Shown here: positions 17,112-27,200 of the stretch, piece by piece
How positions within the stretch are numbered: the first letter of the stretch is position 1
Layout: each line of letters opens with the position of its first letter
DNA from: Hoylesella loescheii DSM 19665 = JCM 12249 = ATCC 15930
GTDB lineage: Bacteria; Bacteroidota; Bacteroidia; Bacteroidales; Bacteroidaceae
Direction of reading: 5' to 3'
NCBI RefSeq assembly: GCF_000378085.1
Contig: NZ_KB899213.1
Coordinates: 1 to 64,000 of the forward strand
Length of the DNA: 64,000 bases
Program-made: the position numbers and the translations under genes
Notes under the pieces: generated by a model
Databases searched by the model: none
Seen by the model: the letters and a program-made list of their open reading frames with translations, nothing else
What the model was told of the DNA's origin: nothing

Positions 17112-17158
17112 GGCCTCACCCCCAACCCCTCTCCAAGGGGAGAGGGGCGTGATTAGCC
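17112..17158 (+). repeat. C-rich hairpin repeat, copy 2
   Basis: GGCCTCACCCCCAACCCCTC, then TCCAAGGGGAGAGGGGCGTG and ATTAGCC; same element as at 15581, lying 60 bases after the PAP2-like gene. Confidence 0.8.
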
Positions 17159-17343
17159 CCGTTACTCTAAAGCGTTAAAGTTAAACGCTGGAGCATAACC
17201 ATTAAACAATGGCGCATTGTTCCATCAAATGATGACGTATTCCAAATAAATGGTAAAATACGAATAAGTAAATAGTTAATGATTAACAAGTAAATAGTAA
17301 ACGATTAACAAACAAGCGCGCATGCCACCGTAAGGATGCAGCA

Positions 17344-17398
17344 AGGCATACCACGCCCCTCTCCCCTTGGAGAAGGGTTAGGGGTGAGGCCGGTTGTG
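17344..17398 (-). repeat. C-rich hairpin repeat, copy 3 (opposite orientation)
   Basis: GGCATACCACGCCCCTCTCC with CTTGGAGAAGGGTTAGGGG and a GTGAGGCCGGTTGTGAG end. Together with copy 2 it brackets the purE upstream region, in which I otherwise see only AT-rich simple sequence (17160-17340). Confidence 0.8.
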
Positions 17399-17460
17399 AG
17401 CTGGGCGTGTTTGGTTGTTGATGTAAACTAGATTAGAATAAGGTTTATACAGTATATATT

Positions 17461-17967
17461 ATGACCCCATCAGTAAGCATTATCATGGGCAGCACGAGCG
17501 ATCTGCCCGTTATGGAGAAGGCATGTAAGTTGCTTAACGACTTAAAAGTACCTTTCGAAGTGAACGCTCTCAGTGCTCATCGCACGCCCGACGCCGTAGA
17601 GGCCTTCGCCAAAGGCGCTAAAGCGCGTGGCGTAAAGGTTATTATTGCGGCCGCTGGTATGGCTGCCGCCCTGCCTGGTGTTGTGGCCGCATCCACCACG
17701 TTGCCAGTTATCGGCGTACCTATCAAGGGCATGCTCGACGGACTTGACGCGCTACTGTCTATCGTGCAGATGCCTCCTGGCATACCTGTTGCCACCGTGG
17801 GCGTTAATGCGGCTATGAATGCGGCCATACTTGCTGTGCAAATGCTGGCCCTGACAGACGATAACGTGGCACAGCGACTAGCCGAATACAAGGCAACATT
17901 GGGACAAAAGATTACCAAGGCCAATGAAGAACTGGCCGAAGTGAAATACGAGTTTAAGACAAACTAA
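17461..17967 (+). CDS. purE: N5-carboxyaminoimidazole ribonucleotide mutase PurE
   Basis: A 168-residue class I PurE. The N-terminus has the signature SIIMGSTSDLPVMEKA, then SAHRTPDAVEAFAKGA with the catalytic His-Arg, and AGMAAALPGVVAA followed by PVIGVPIKG. It converts N5-CAIR to CAIR in de novo purine synthesis in the cytoplasm. Length and motifs are normal. It precedes ispG in the same orientation with a 163-base gap containing simple GAGT-type repeats, so co-transcription is possible but not shown. The purE-ispG order is common in Bacteroidales. Confidence 0.95.
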   Translation: MTPSVSIIMGSTSDLPVMEKACKLLNDLKVPFEVNALSAHRTPDAVEAFAKGAKARGVKVIIAAAGMAAALPGVVAASTTLPVIGVPIKGMLDGLDALLSIVQMPPGIPVATVGVNAAMNAAILAVQMLALTDDNVAQRLAEYKATLGQKITKANEELAEVKYEFKTN

Positions 17968-18130
17968 GGCGAATGATAGCGAGTGGATGAGTAGATTAGT
18001 TGACGAGTGGACAGGTTAACGGGTAGACTAGTTTACAAACTAACGAGTGAACGAGTTGTTAGGCGAAGCATCTTTTCACCTTCTCACCTTTTCACTCTTT
18101 CACTTTTAAACGCCTTTCACCTTTAAATGA

Positions 18131-20110
18131 ATGATGAACGAACAAGATAACAGCAACACTTCACGCCCTCTCACCCCACACGGAGACGGCGAATTGAGGG
18201 ACATCGGCATCGACCTCTTTAACATGCAACGCCGAAACGCATCGGTAACAACCGTTGGAAGCGTGACGATGGGTGGCAACAACCCCGTGCGCGTGCAGTC
18301 GATGACCACCACCGATACCAACGACACCGAGGCTAGTGCTGCCCAAGCCGAGCGTATTATACAAGCTGGCGGCGAGCTGGTTCGTCTCACCACGCAAGGA
18401 AAACGTGAAGCAGAGAACCTGCGCAACATCAATGCGGTACTCAGGCAGAAAGGTTACGCCACGCCACTTGTGGCCGACGTGCATTTCAACGCTAACGTGG
18501 CCGACGTGGCTGCATTGTATGCCGAGAAGGTACGCATAAATCCAGGCAACTATGTAGACCCCGGACGCACCTTCAAACAGTTGGAATATACCGATGAAGA
18601 ATATGCCGAAGAGATTAAGAAGATAGATGCACGTTTCGTGCCTTTCCTCAATATCTGTCGCGAAAACAACACGGCCGTACGCATTGGCGTGAACCATGGT
18701 TCGCTGTCCGACCGCATCATGAGCCGCTATGGCGATACGCCTGCGGGCATCGTAGAGAGCTGCATGGAGTTCTTACGCATCTGCAAGCGCGAACATTTCA
18801 ACAATGTGGTTATCTCCATCAAGGCATCCAACACCGTGGTGATGGTGCAATCGGTGCGCCTCTTGGTGCAACAGATGCGCCTCGAAGATATGAATTATCC
18901 CCTACACCTTGGCGTTACCGAGGCAGGCGAGGGCGAAGACGGCCGCATTAAGAGTGCGGTGGGCATCGGAGCGCTATTGGCCGACGGCATCGGCGACACC
19001 ATCCGCGTGTCGCTTAGCGAAGATCCCGAGGCCGAGATACCCGTGGCACGCGCGTTGGTAGACTATATTGGGGCACGCACACCCCATCTGCCCATACCCG
19101 CAGCGATGGCAAACGACTTCAACTATACCGCTCCCGAACGTCGTCCCACTAAGGCCGTGGCCAACATCGGAGGCGAAAACCCACCCGTAGTGATAAGCAA
19201 CCGCACGGATAAGGATAAGGTACACGTGGTGGCCAACGCCGACCAAACGCCCGATTACATATATATCGGTAGGCATCTGCCCGCTAACCTCTCGGCAAAG
19301 CGTCGCTACATCATGGACTACGATGCCTACATGCAGCTGGCTAGCACCCATCCGCAGGCCGACGAGCAGGTTTATCCCATCTTCCCACATAACGCCGTAC
19401 CCTTCATCTCCCTTGTTGAGGCCGACGTAAAGTTCCTTGTGCTGCAATATGGAGCCAATAGCGACGAATATTTAGCTTGCCTTAAACATCACCCCGAGGT
19501 AGTGGTGGTGTGCATGAGTACGCATAAGAACAAGGTGGGAGACCAACGCGCGTTGGTTCACGAACTGTGGTCGGCTGGCATCAACAACCCCGTGGTGTTC
19601 GCGCAGATGTATCGCCATTCGGCCGAAGAGAAAGAAACCTTCCAGCTGAAGGCTGCTGCCGACATGGGTCCGTTGATGATTGACGGACTAACGGATGGCA
19701 TTTGGCTGATGAACGATGGCGACTTGCCCGACGAAGAAGTAGATGCCACAGCCTTCGGCATACTGCAAGCCGCCCGTTTGCGCACCACCAAGACCGAATA
19801 CATTAGCTGTCCGGGTTGCGGTCGCACGCTTTACGACCTGCGAACAACCATCGCCCGCATTCGCGAAGCCACCAAACACATGAAGGGATTAAAGATTGGC
19901 ATCATGGGTTGCATCGTAAACGGACCGGGCGAAATGGCCGATGCCGATTTCGGATATGTTGGCGCAGGCCCGGGTAAGGTGTCGCTCTATCGCAAAAAAG
20001 AATGCGTTGAAAAGAATATCGACGAGAAAGACGCGGTGGAACACCTGCTAAGGCTGATTGAAAACAGCCTCACCCCCAACCTCTCTCCAAAGGGAGAGGG
20101 GCGTGATTAG
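18131..20110 (+). CDS. ispG: 4-hydroxy-3-methylbut-2-enyl diphosphate synthase IspG (long form)
   Basis: A 659-residue IspG of the long type found in Bacteroidetes, plants and Chlamydiae, with a central insert between the TIM-barrel and the Fe-S domain. Barrel motifs include VRVQSMTTTDTND, LVADVHFN and VRINPGN. The C-terminal 4Fe-4S domain shows CPGCGRTLYDL and GIMGCIVNGPGE. It makes HMBPP in the MEP isoprenoid pathway. Both ends are odd: residues 12-23 (RPLTPHGDGELR) and the last 15 (SLTPNLSPKGEGRD) look translated from the C-rich hairpin repeat, the last copy also supplying the stop codon. Start at the ATG at 18131; the second ATG at 18134 is equally possible. Confidence 0.95.
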   Translation: MMNEQDNSNTSRPLTPHGDGELRDIGIDLFNMQRRNASVTTVGSVTMGGNNPVRVQSMTTTDTNDTEASAAQAERIIQAGGELVRLTTQGKREAENLRNINAVLRQKGYATPLVADVHFNANVADVAALYAEKVRINPGNYVDPGRTFKQLEYTDEEYAEEIKKIDARFVPFLNICRENNTAVRIGVNHGSLSDRIMSRYGDTPAGIVESCMEFLRICKREHFNNVVISIKASNTVVMVQSVRLLVQQMRLEDMNYPLHLGVTEAGEGEDGRIKSAVGIGALLADGIGDTIRVSLSEDPEAEIPVARALVDYIGARTPHLPIPAAMANDFNYTAPERRPTKAVANIGGENPPVVISNRTDKDKVHVVANADQTPDYIYIGRHLPANLSAKRRYIMDYDAYMQLASTHPQADEQVYPIFPHNAVPFISLVEADVKFLVLQYGANSDEYLACLKHHPEVVVVCMSTHKNKVGDQRALVHELWSAGINNPVVFAQMYRHSAEEKETFQLKAAADMGPLMIDGLTDGIWLMNDGDLPDEEVDATAFGILQAARLRTTKTEYISCPGCGRTLYDLRTTIARIREATKHMKGLKIGIMGCIVNGPGEMADADFGYVGAGPGKVSLYRKKECVEKNIDEKDAVEHLLRLIENSLTPNLSPKGEGRD

Positions 20111-20113
20111 CCT
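20066..20113 (+). repeat. C-rich hairpin repeat, copy 4, forming the 3' end of ispG
   Basis: AGCCTCACCCCCAACCTCTC then TCCAAAGGGAGAGGGGCGTG and ATTAGCC. It is read in frame as SLTPNLSPKGEGRD and its TAG ends the gene. Confidence 0.85.
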
Positions 20114-20257
20114 TGCAACGTTGTGGTAGTTCTAATGATTGTGGCATTTGATGGCACACGGTAGTAGTATCTATACGATAAACCTTGTGAGGTAATGGCC
20201 TAATAAAATCATAGTTAATAACGAGTAATCACTTACCTTCACTCACCAAAACAACAC

Positions 20258-20312
20258 TGCATACCACTCCCCTCTCCACTCGGAGAGAGGTTAGGGGTGA
20301 GGCCGGTTGTGG
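20258..20312 (-). repeat. C-rich hairpin repeat, copy 5
   Basis: GCATACCACTCCCCTCTCCA, then CTCGGAGAGAGGTTAGGGG and TGAGGCCGGTTGTGGG, 32 bases upstream of cysS. Confidence 0.8.
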
Positions 20313-20343
20313 GTTAAGGGTAAGGCAGAAAACAAATAAGAAT

Positions 20344-21954
20344 ATGAACGAACAAAATAAACCCGCTGATAACACAGCGCAAAATCAAAACAAATCCATG
20401 CCTTCCACCGAAGCAGCACAGCATACTACGCCCCTCTCCCCTTGGAGAGGGGACGGGGGTGAGGCCGCTTCTCCCTTGTTAATCTACAACACCCTCACTC
20501 GCCAAAAAGAGCGTTTCGAACCCCTACACGCCCCCAACGTGGGCATGTATGTATGCGGACCCACCGTATATGGCGACCCGCATTTGGGTCATGCACGACC
20601 TGCCATCACCTTCGACGTCGTGTTTCGCTACCTGCAACACCTGGGTTACAAGGTGCGCTACGTGCGAAACATCACCGATGTGGGGCATCTTGAACACGAT
20701 GCAGACGATGGCGACGACAAGATTGCTAAGAAAGCGCGACTCGAACAACTTGAGCCCATGGAGATTGCACAGCATTATACCAACACCTATCATGCTGCCA
20801 TGCAACTGCTCAACGTGCTTCCGCCCAGTATCGAGCCACAAGCGTCGGGGCACATCATCGAACAAGAAGAGTTGGTGAAGAAAATCCTCGCCAATGGTTT
20901 TGCCTACGAAAGCAACGGCTCCATCTACTTCGACATCGCCAAATACAACCAAACTCATCGCTACGGCATCCTCTCTGGCCGCAACCTCGAAGACGTTTTA
21001 GACGCCTCGCGACAACTCGACGGCGTGGGCGAAAAGCGTAATCAGGCCGACTTCGCCCTGTGGAAGCACGCCCAACCCGAACACATCATGCGCTGGCCAA
21101 GTCCTTGGGGCGAGGGCTTCCCTGGTTGGCACTGCGAATGTACGGCAATGGGTCGCAAGTATTTGGGCAACCAATTCGACATACATGGTGGCGGAATGGA
21201 CCTCGTTTTCCCGCACCACGAGTGCGAGATAGCCCAAGCCGTGGCCTCCGAAGGCGAACAGATGGTACGTTATTGGATGCACAACAACATGATAACCATC
21301 AATGGACAGAAGATGGGAAAGAGCCTAGGCAACTTCATCACGCTCGAACAGTTCTTCAACGGCTCGCATTCGGCGCTCGAAAAGGCCTATTCGCCCATGA
21401 CCATTCGTTTCTTCATCCTCTCTGCCCACTATCGCGGAACGGTGGATTTCTCCAACGAAGCCCTGCAAGCCAGCGAGAAAGGGCTCGAAAGATTGCTCAA
21501 CGGCATCGCCGACTTACAGCGCATTCAGCCCGCCAAAGCTAGCGATGAGGCCACCGCAACCATCGTGAACGAACTGCCACGCAAGTGTTACGAGGCCATG
21601 AACGACGACTTCCAAACGCCCATGGTGTTAAGTCATCTCTTCGAAGCATGCCGACTTATCAACACGCTTATCGACCACAAGGCGCAGATTTCGGCCGAAC
21701 ACTTAGAGCAATTGGCCGCCACCATGCGCCTCTTTGCTTTCCAACTGTTGGGTCTGAACGCCGAAAACGGCAACAACAACGATGCTCGCGAAGAAGCCTT
21801 TGGCCAAGTTGTAGATATGGTTCTCGACCTGCGCGCCAAGGCAAAGGCCGACAAAGACTGGGCCACCAGCGACCGCATACGCGACGAACTGGCCGCCGCC
21901 GGCTTCGAAGTGAAGGATACCAAGGACGGCGCAACATGGAAACTGAACAAGTAG
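20344..21954 (+). CDS. cysS: Cysteinyl-tRNA synthetase
   Basis: A 536-residue class I aminoacyl-tRNA synthetase charging tRNA-Cys. The HIGH region reads [12 protein letters not shown] within [13 protein letters not shown], the zinc site includes [10 protein letters not shown] and HHECEIAQ, and the KMSKS loop is KMGKSLGNF. The C-terminal DALR-like and anticodon regions are present. The first 42 residues are not part of the usual enzyme, which begins near [13 protein letters not shown]; residues 28-41 ([14 protein letters not shown]) are a translated copy of the C-rich hairpin repeat. The N-terminus MNEQNK closely resembles that of ispG (MNEQDN). An internal start close to the usual N-terminus is not obvious, so the extension may be real. 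Confidence 0.95.
   Translation: MNEQNKPADNTAQNQNKSMPSTEAAQHTTPLSPWRGDGGEAASPLLIYNTLTRQKERFEPLHAPNVGMYVCGPTVYGDPHLGHARPAITFDVVFRYLQHLGYKVRYVRNITDVGHLEHDADDGDDKIAKKARLEQLEPMEIAQHYTNTYHAAMQLLNVLPPSIEPQASGHIIEQEELVKKILANGFAYESNGSIYFDIAKYNQTHRYGILSGRNLEDVLDASRQLDGVGEKRNQADFALWKHAQPEHIMRWPSPWGEGFPGWHCECTAMGRKYLGNQFDIHGGGMDLVFPHHECEIAQAVASEGEQMVRYWMHNNMITINGQKMGKSLGNFITLEQFFNGSHSALEKAYSPMTIRFFILSAHYRGTVDFSNEALQASEKGLERLLNGIADLQRIQPAKASDEATATIVNELPRKCYEAMNDDFQTPMVLSHLFEACRLINTLIDHKAQISAEHLEQLAATMRLFAFQLLGLNAENGNNNDAREEAFGQVVDMVLDLRAKAKADKDWATSDRIRDELAAAGFEVKDTKDGATWKLNK
20419..20468 (-). repeat. C-rich hairpin repeat, copy 6, inside the cysS reading frame
   Basis: GCATACTACGCCCCTCTCCC, then CTTGGAGAGGGGACGGGGGT and GAGGCC, in frame with cysS as [13 protein letters not shown]. 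Confidence 0.85.
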
Positions 21955-21983
21955 AAACCGTAAACGCTGCGCTACCGATTAAG

Positions 21984-22100
21984 CTGTAGCCCCACTACAA
22001 ACGAGCTGTAGCCCCACTACAAGTGAGTTGTAGTGGCGCTACAAGCCTTTTGTAGTCATGCTACAAGCGTCTTGTACACCCACTACAAGACGTCTTGTAC
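21984..22100. repeat. TTGTAG/CTACAA array, site 1
   Basis: About ten alternating half-sites CTGTAG or TTGTAG and CTACAA, spaced 5-8 bases apart (GTAGCCCCACTACAA, TTGTAGTGGCGCTACAA, TTGTAGTCATGCTACAA, and TTGTACACCCACTACAA), starting 29 bases after cysS. Several adjacent halves can pair, giving a run of small hairpins. A similar array lies at 40011. Confidence 0.85.
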
Positions 22101-22483
22101 TCCCCAAGCAGTCAATAGGCGCCATGCAAAGGCTTATTAGCGGTTGTGCAAACACCCACAAGCGCCTATACATTAAAACCGAAAACATCCCGTAATGAAC
22201 CCAAGCCAATACAATACCCTCTTCACATTATTAGGTGGTCTTGACTTTTATCGTACCTTTGTCAAGTACCTTATATATAAGAGGAATGTTGATCTTGATA
22301 TTCAATTACAAAAATAAAGACTTCTACCAGCCCATAAGAACTTTAAAAGTCAAGATGACTTCAAAGACTGATTTTGTTTTATGCAATAGTATGCATTGCT
22401 TTATTCCCTCCCAACATTTCGTTTTGCGGATTATATAAGCTCTGCTTCCAAGTGGCTCATCCTTCTGAAATCTCCACTTCCTG
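22101..22483. other. Gene-free leader of the sigma factor gene
   Basis: No credible gene; 22235-22438 is open on the plus strand but has no coding look. A TACCTTTG box at 22254-22261 could be the promoter of the sigma/FecR pair, leaving a leader of about 220 bases. Confidence 0.45.
22254..22261 (+). promoter_or_regulatory. Possible -7 box TACCTTTG upstream of the ECF sigma gene
   Basis: It matches TAnnTTTG, but the distance to the gene is long and no clear -33 element stands at the right spacing. Confidence 0.35.
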
Positions 22484-23047
22484 ATGCCCAACTTCGACGA
22501 GTTATATATTAGATGGTATTCCCGTGCGAAAAGATTTGCCGCAACTTACGTCAAGTCTGAAAACGACGCCGAAGACATTGTGCAAGATGTCTTCATCAAG
22601 TTGTACGAGCATCCTAGGGCAATTGATGCTGATTTTCATGTCGTTGGCTACTTGTTTACGTGCATTAGGAACGCTTGTCTCAACTATCTGCGCGACAAGT
22701 TGGTGCAAACCGCTGCCACAACCTTGCTTCAAGATGTTTATAGACAAGAGATGCAGTTGGGATTTGATGCCTTGTTGCAAACCGAAACCAACTTTCACAA
22801 CGAAGAAGACATTGATCGTGCTCTCGAAGAAGCCATCTCTCGTCTGCCCGAAAAGTGCCGAGAGATTTTCGTAATGAGCAAATTGCAAGGCATGCGGCAT
22901 GCCGACATCGCCCAGCAGTTGGGCATATCTGTGAATACCATCGAGACTCAAATGGGCATTGCCTATCGAAAGCTGCGACAAGAGCTGAAGCAATATCTGC
23001 CATTATTAGTTTTTCTTTTCTCTTTCTCATGCGTGGAGACTAGATGA
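22484..23047 (+). CDS. ECF sigma-70 factor
   Basis: A 187-residue sigma factor with region 2 (DAEDIVQDVFIKLYEH, the core-binding and -10 recognising helix set) and region 4 (LPEKCREIFVMSKLQGMRHADIAQQLGISV, split here by the usual turn), whose helix-turn-helix reads the -35. It is immediately upstream of a FecR-type anti-sigma factor and a SusC/SusD pair, the classic Bacteroidetes trans-envelope control arrangement in which the SusC outer-membrane receptor signals through FecR. The C-terminal tail LLVFLFSFSCVETR is hydrophobic and unusual. The start at 22484 gives a normal length. Confidence 0.9.
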   Translation: MPNFDELYIRWYSRAKRFAATYVKSENDAEDIVQDVFIKLYEHPRAIDADFHVVGYLFTCIRNACLNYLRDKLVQTAATTLLQDVYRQEMQLGFDALLQTETNFHNEEDIDRALEEAISRLPEKCREIFVMSKLQGMRHADIAQQLGISVNTIETQMGIAYRKLRQELKQYLPLLVFLFSFSCVETR

Positions 23048-23075
23048 AAAAGTTAAAGAAGATAAAAAACCATTG

Positions 23076-23110
23076 CCGTTTTCGTTTTGTTTTAGCGGAA
23101 ACGGTTTTTT
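23076..23110 (+). terminator. Probable terminator or attenuator between sigma and fecR
   Basis: CCGTTTTCG at 23076-23084 pairs imperfectly with CGGAAACGG at 23096-23104, followed by six T. It lies between the sigma gene and fecR, so read-through may set the ratio of sigma to anti-sigma. Confidence 0.6.
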
Positions 23111-23137
23111 GTGTGTATCACATATAAAACCTGAACA

Positions 23138-24112
23138 ATGATAGACGAACGCATTGTGAAATATCAACAAGGCGAGCTTAATACGGAAGAGGTGGGCCAA
23201 CTGCTGAGTGATGCCGAGCAGGATGCCGAACTGAAAACCGCCCTAACAGGCCTCTTAAATGTCTCGGCCTTAGCTACGCTGCACTCTTCTTTTACCGATC
23301 GTGAGGAGGGAGAGGCCCAGTTGCCCAGTTTGAAGGTGCAGCTGCGACGCAGAATGCTTTACCGATTGGGAAGACCCCTGCTGAAATATGCCGCTATGGG
23401 CGTGCTGATCATCGCCGTGACATTAGCTATTGGGTACTATCAAACCAAGGGTCCAGGAGCGATAGCCATGCAGTCGCTCACCGTACCCCATGGGCAGCAC
23501 TGCCAAATCACCCTTTCAGATGGTAGCAAAGTATGGGTAAATGGAGGTTCAACCTTGCGTTATCCCTCGTATTTTGAGGGAGAACGGCGAATAGAGCTTA
23601 CAGGCGAGGCTCTGTTTGATGTGACTAAGGATGGCAATCTACCCTTTGTGGTGTCGGCAAAAGGCGTATGTGTAAAGGTTATTGGCACGCGTTTTAATGT
23701 CAGGGGTTATGCCGCCGAACCACTCACTGTGTCTTTGTTGCATGGAATGGTCAGCGTTTATCGAGAAAACGACGAACAACGGGGCATTATTCTGTACCCC
23801 AACGAACAGCTTACGGTGAGGGGCGACCAAATGACCAAGAGTAGAATGGATGCCGATGTGGCAGCTTGGAAAGATGGACTATTGGTGTTCAAGTCGGCAA
23901 CTATGGCCGACATCATTGCTAATCTGCAAACCTGCTTCAACGTTAAAATCATGGTGAAAGATCCATCCCTTCTCAAAACCCGCTATTCGGGTAAGTTCAG
24001 AAAGAGCGATGGGGTGGTAAACATTCTCGATGTTATCAGTAGGGTGCAGTATTTCAAGGTGGTGCAGAAACGTGAAAGCAACGAGATAGAACTACATCCC
24101 AATATAGATTGA
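23138..24112 (+). CDS. FecR-type anti-sigma factor
   Basis: A 324-residue single-pass inner-membrane protein. Residues 1-80 are the cytoplasmic anti-sigma part (DERIVKYQQGELNTEEV at the start), a transmembrane helix lies near residues 85-105 (YAAMGVLIIAVTLAIGYY), and the periplasmic FecR domain follows (LPDGSKVWVN-like LSDGSKVWVNGGSTLRYP, GERRIELTGEALFDV). The C-terminal DUF4974-type domain (ADIIANLQTCFNVKI) matches the secretin/TonB-N-terminal signalling fold. It should hold the upstream sigma factor inactive until the downstream SusC receptor signals. Confidence 0.92.
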   Translation: MIDERIVKYQQGELNTEEVGQLLSDAEQDAELKTALTGLLNVSALATLHSSFTDREEGEAQLPSLKVQLRRRMLYRLGRPLLKYAAMGVLIIAVTLAIGYYQTKGPGAIAMQSLTVPHGQHCQITLSDGSKVWVNGGSTLRYPSYFEGERRIELTGEALFDVTKDGNLPFVVSAKGVCVKVIGTRFNVRGYAAEPLTVSLLHGMVSVYRENDEQRGIILYPNEQLTVRGDQMTKSRMDADVAAWKDGLLVFKSATMADIIANLQTCFNVKIMVKDPSLLKTRYSGKFRKSDGVVNILDVISRVQYFKVVQKRESNEIELHPNID

Positions 24113-24297
24113 AGTGATAAATGAAGCCATTGCAATATTAACCCCTCAACAACAACTGCCTATGACATACCTCTAGAAACCGAGAATAGCGAGTTTTTTT
24201 AACTCTAAAAAAACCTAGATCCAACTGGTGCTCTGCCTCTTTGCAGGGTACCTCGATAAATAACAAAATCAAATTTCATTCAGTTAACTTTTTACAC

Positions 24298-27200
24298 ATG
24301 AACAACTTATCAACTCTACATCAGGCAGCGACGGCCATGAAAGGGCTTTTCGTATCCAAATCTCGGCTGCTTGCCTGGCTCATTTGCTGCTTTCTGAGTG
24401 TGCAGAACGCCTCAGCGCAAGGGCAGACGGTGAAACTTTCGGCTAAAACACTGCCCATTGCACAGTTGTTTTCCGAAATAGAGAAGCAAACGGGCTATCT
24501 CTTCGTTTACAGCAACATCGATCTAGATACCCAATCTTTGGTGAATTTCTCGAAGGATGCAGGTTCTGTATCTTATTTTATCAGCCAATTTGTGCAGGGT
24601 AGGGGTATCAAATACGAGGTGACACCTGGTAAATATATCGTTTTTTCAAAGCAAACCGACATGCAGGCAACACATTCGAGCGTGTCGGGAACGATCTCCG
24701 ACAGCAAGGGAGACCCGCTTGTGGGCGTGACGGTACAACAAAAAGACACACCGAACAAAACCGTTACCGATGCAAACGGCCGTTTCTCTCTCAACGCTCC
24801 CGTGGGTTCAATGCTCGTGATTTCGTATATCGGCATGCAAGACAAAGAAGTGCGTGCTGCCCGAAACATGGATGTTACCCTGACCGACGATGTGAAAGCG
24901 TTGGACGAAGTAGTGGTAGTGGGCTACGGAACGGTGAAGAAAGCCGACCTGGCAGGCTCGGTATCGGTACTCGATAACAAAGCTTTTAAAGACCAACCTA
25001 TCACGGTAATATCCGACGCTTTACAAGGTCGCATCTCGGGTGTTCATGTCGTTAGCAGTGGCATTCCTGGTGGTGACATGAAGATTAGGGTGCGTGGTGC
25101 AGGCTCGATAAACCGCAGTAACGACCCGCTTTACGTTGTCGACGGCATCGTTCGCGAAAGTGGTCTTACGGGATTAGATCCCGAAGACGTGCAGTCTATT
25201 CAAGTGTTGAAAGATGCTTCATCGACGGCCATCTATGGTTCTCGTGGTTCTAACGGCGTGGTGTTGGTGACAACGAAAACCGGTAAGGTAGACGTAAAGC
25301 AGGTTTCGTTCGACGCGCAAATTGGCTTTAGCAATGTTGCCAAGCGCTACGACTTGCTCAATGCCTATGAGTTTGCTACCGCCTACAACGAAGCACACCC
25401 CAATACGTTCAATGCCAACGACCTATCGGCCTTTCAAAACGGAACGAAGGGCACCGATTGGCAGGATGAAATGTTCCAAACGGGGGTAACACAAAACTAC
25501 AAGGTGACGCTGACCAACGGCTATAAGAATACACAATATTACCTCTCGGGCAACTATCTGGGACAAACTGGAGCAGTTATCAAGACCAAGAACGAACGTT
25601 ACCTGGTGCGCATGAATCTCACTTCGGACATCACTCGCTGGCTGAGCCTAACGGCAGACCTTAACGCGTCGCACAATGTAAGGAACACTTACAACTTCGG
25701 AGCTTCGAAAAGCAATGTAATGTGGACGATGGTTAACTACTCGCCCGTTACCGACGTGATGGGAGAAAACGGTAAATACAACCGCGACTTCTATAACGCC
25801 ATCACCTCAGACAACCCTGTTGGAACAATGGAACTTAACGGAGGACAAAGCCGCCAAGACATCTTTAACGGGCGAATTGACTTGAAATTCAATATCCTTC
25901 CTGGATTGACGTTCACCACCACTAACGGAATCGACTACAACGATGCCAAATACTATTGGTTCGGCTCTAAGCTCGTTGCCGATAAAAGCGGCATGTCTAA
26001 CCATGATGCACAACGCATGACGATTCAGTCTACCAACAACCTGACCTATGTTGGCAGCTGGGGTGCACATGCATTGACGGCAACTGGCGTATTCGAATCC
26101 ACACAATCGAAGTATCGTTTTATCCGTATCGCTGGAGACGACCTGCTCACCGAGAGTGTGAGGTGGTGGAATATCGGTCTTGCCAACAGCAAAACCGAAG
26201 AGAATGGTTACGAGTCGTGGGCCTTGTTATCGGGCGTTGGACGTTTGATGTACAACTACGACAATCGTTATCTTGTAACCGGTACCTTCCGTGCAGACGG
26301 TTCTTCCAAGTTCTTTAAGAACAAGTGGGGCTTCTTCCCCTCGTTGGCTCTGGCATGGTCGCTGGGCAACGAGAAGTTTATGCAAAGGCAAAATATCATC
26401 CAAGATGCCAAAATTAGATGGAGCTACGGCTTGGTTGGCAGTCAGGCTATCGAACCTTATGAGACGCTCGGACTGATGAAACAGGTGGGCTACGCCTTCG
26501 GTGGGTCGTCGAAATACACGGGCTTCTGGGCTGGGACTAATCGTCAGACACCCGATCTCACTTGGGAAAAAACCCATCAGTTCAACTTTGGAGCAGACTT
26601 CGCTATCCTCGATCGTAGGGTACGGTTCTCGATCGACTACTTCAAGAAACTCACCAAGGATGGCTTGCTTCGCAAAACACTGCCCGAGTATGATGGTGGC
26701 GGTAACTATTGGGTGAACGCTTGCGAAGTGGATAACCATGGACTGGACGTGTCGATAGATGCAACGATGCTAAATCTCAAAGACCTGACTTGGAATAGCA
26801 CCCTCACAGGCACCTATCTGAAGAACAAAGTTACTTCGTTAGACAACATTCCCTTCGTGAAAGGCTACACGCCTGCATTTGGTTTAGTGGGAGACGTTAC
26901 TAGGATTGCTGTTGGGCAACCCATCGGTTCGTTCTATCTGTACCAGTGGACAGGCCTCGACAGCAATGGTCGAGACACCTATGCCGACCTAGATGGTAGC
27001 GGAACCGTGTCGGAAGGCGACAGAACCTATGTTGGGAAAGCAACGCCCGACGTTACCTTGGGATGGAACAACCGCGTAGAATGGCGTGGCTGGGAACTGA
27101 ATCTCTTCTTTACAGGAGCCTTTGGTGCCAAACGCCTTAATCTGATGCGCTATGGGGCAGCATCGATGAATGGTGCATCGAAGTTCATTACGTCGAGAGA

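Noticed and set aside
16719-17156. A 145-codon plus-strand frame overlapping the PAP2-like gene and ending in the hairpin repeat
   Set aside because: It is a frame shadow of the membrane protein; its ending in [13 protein letters not shown] comes from the C-rich repeat.
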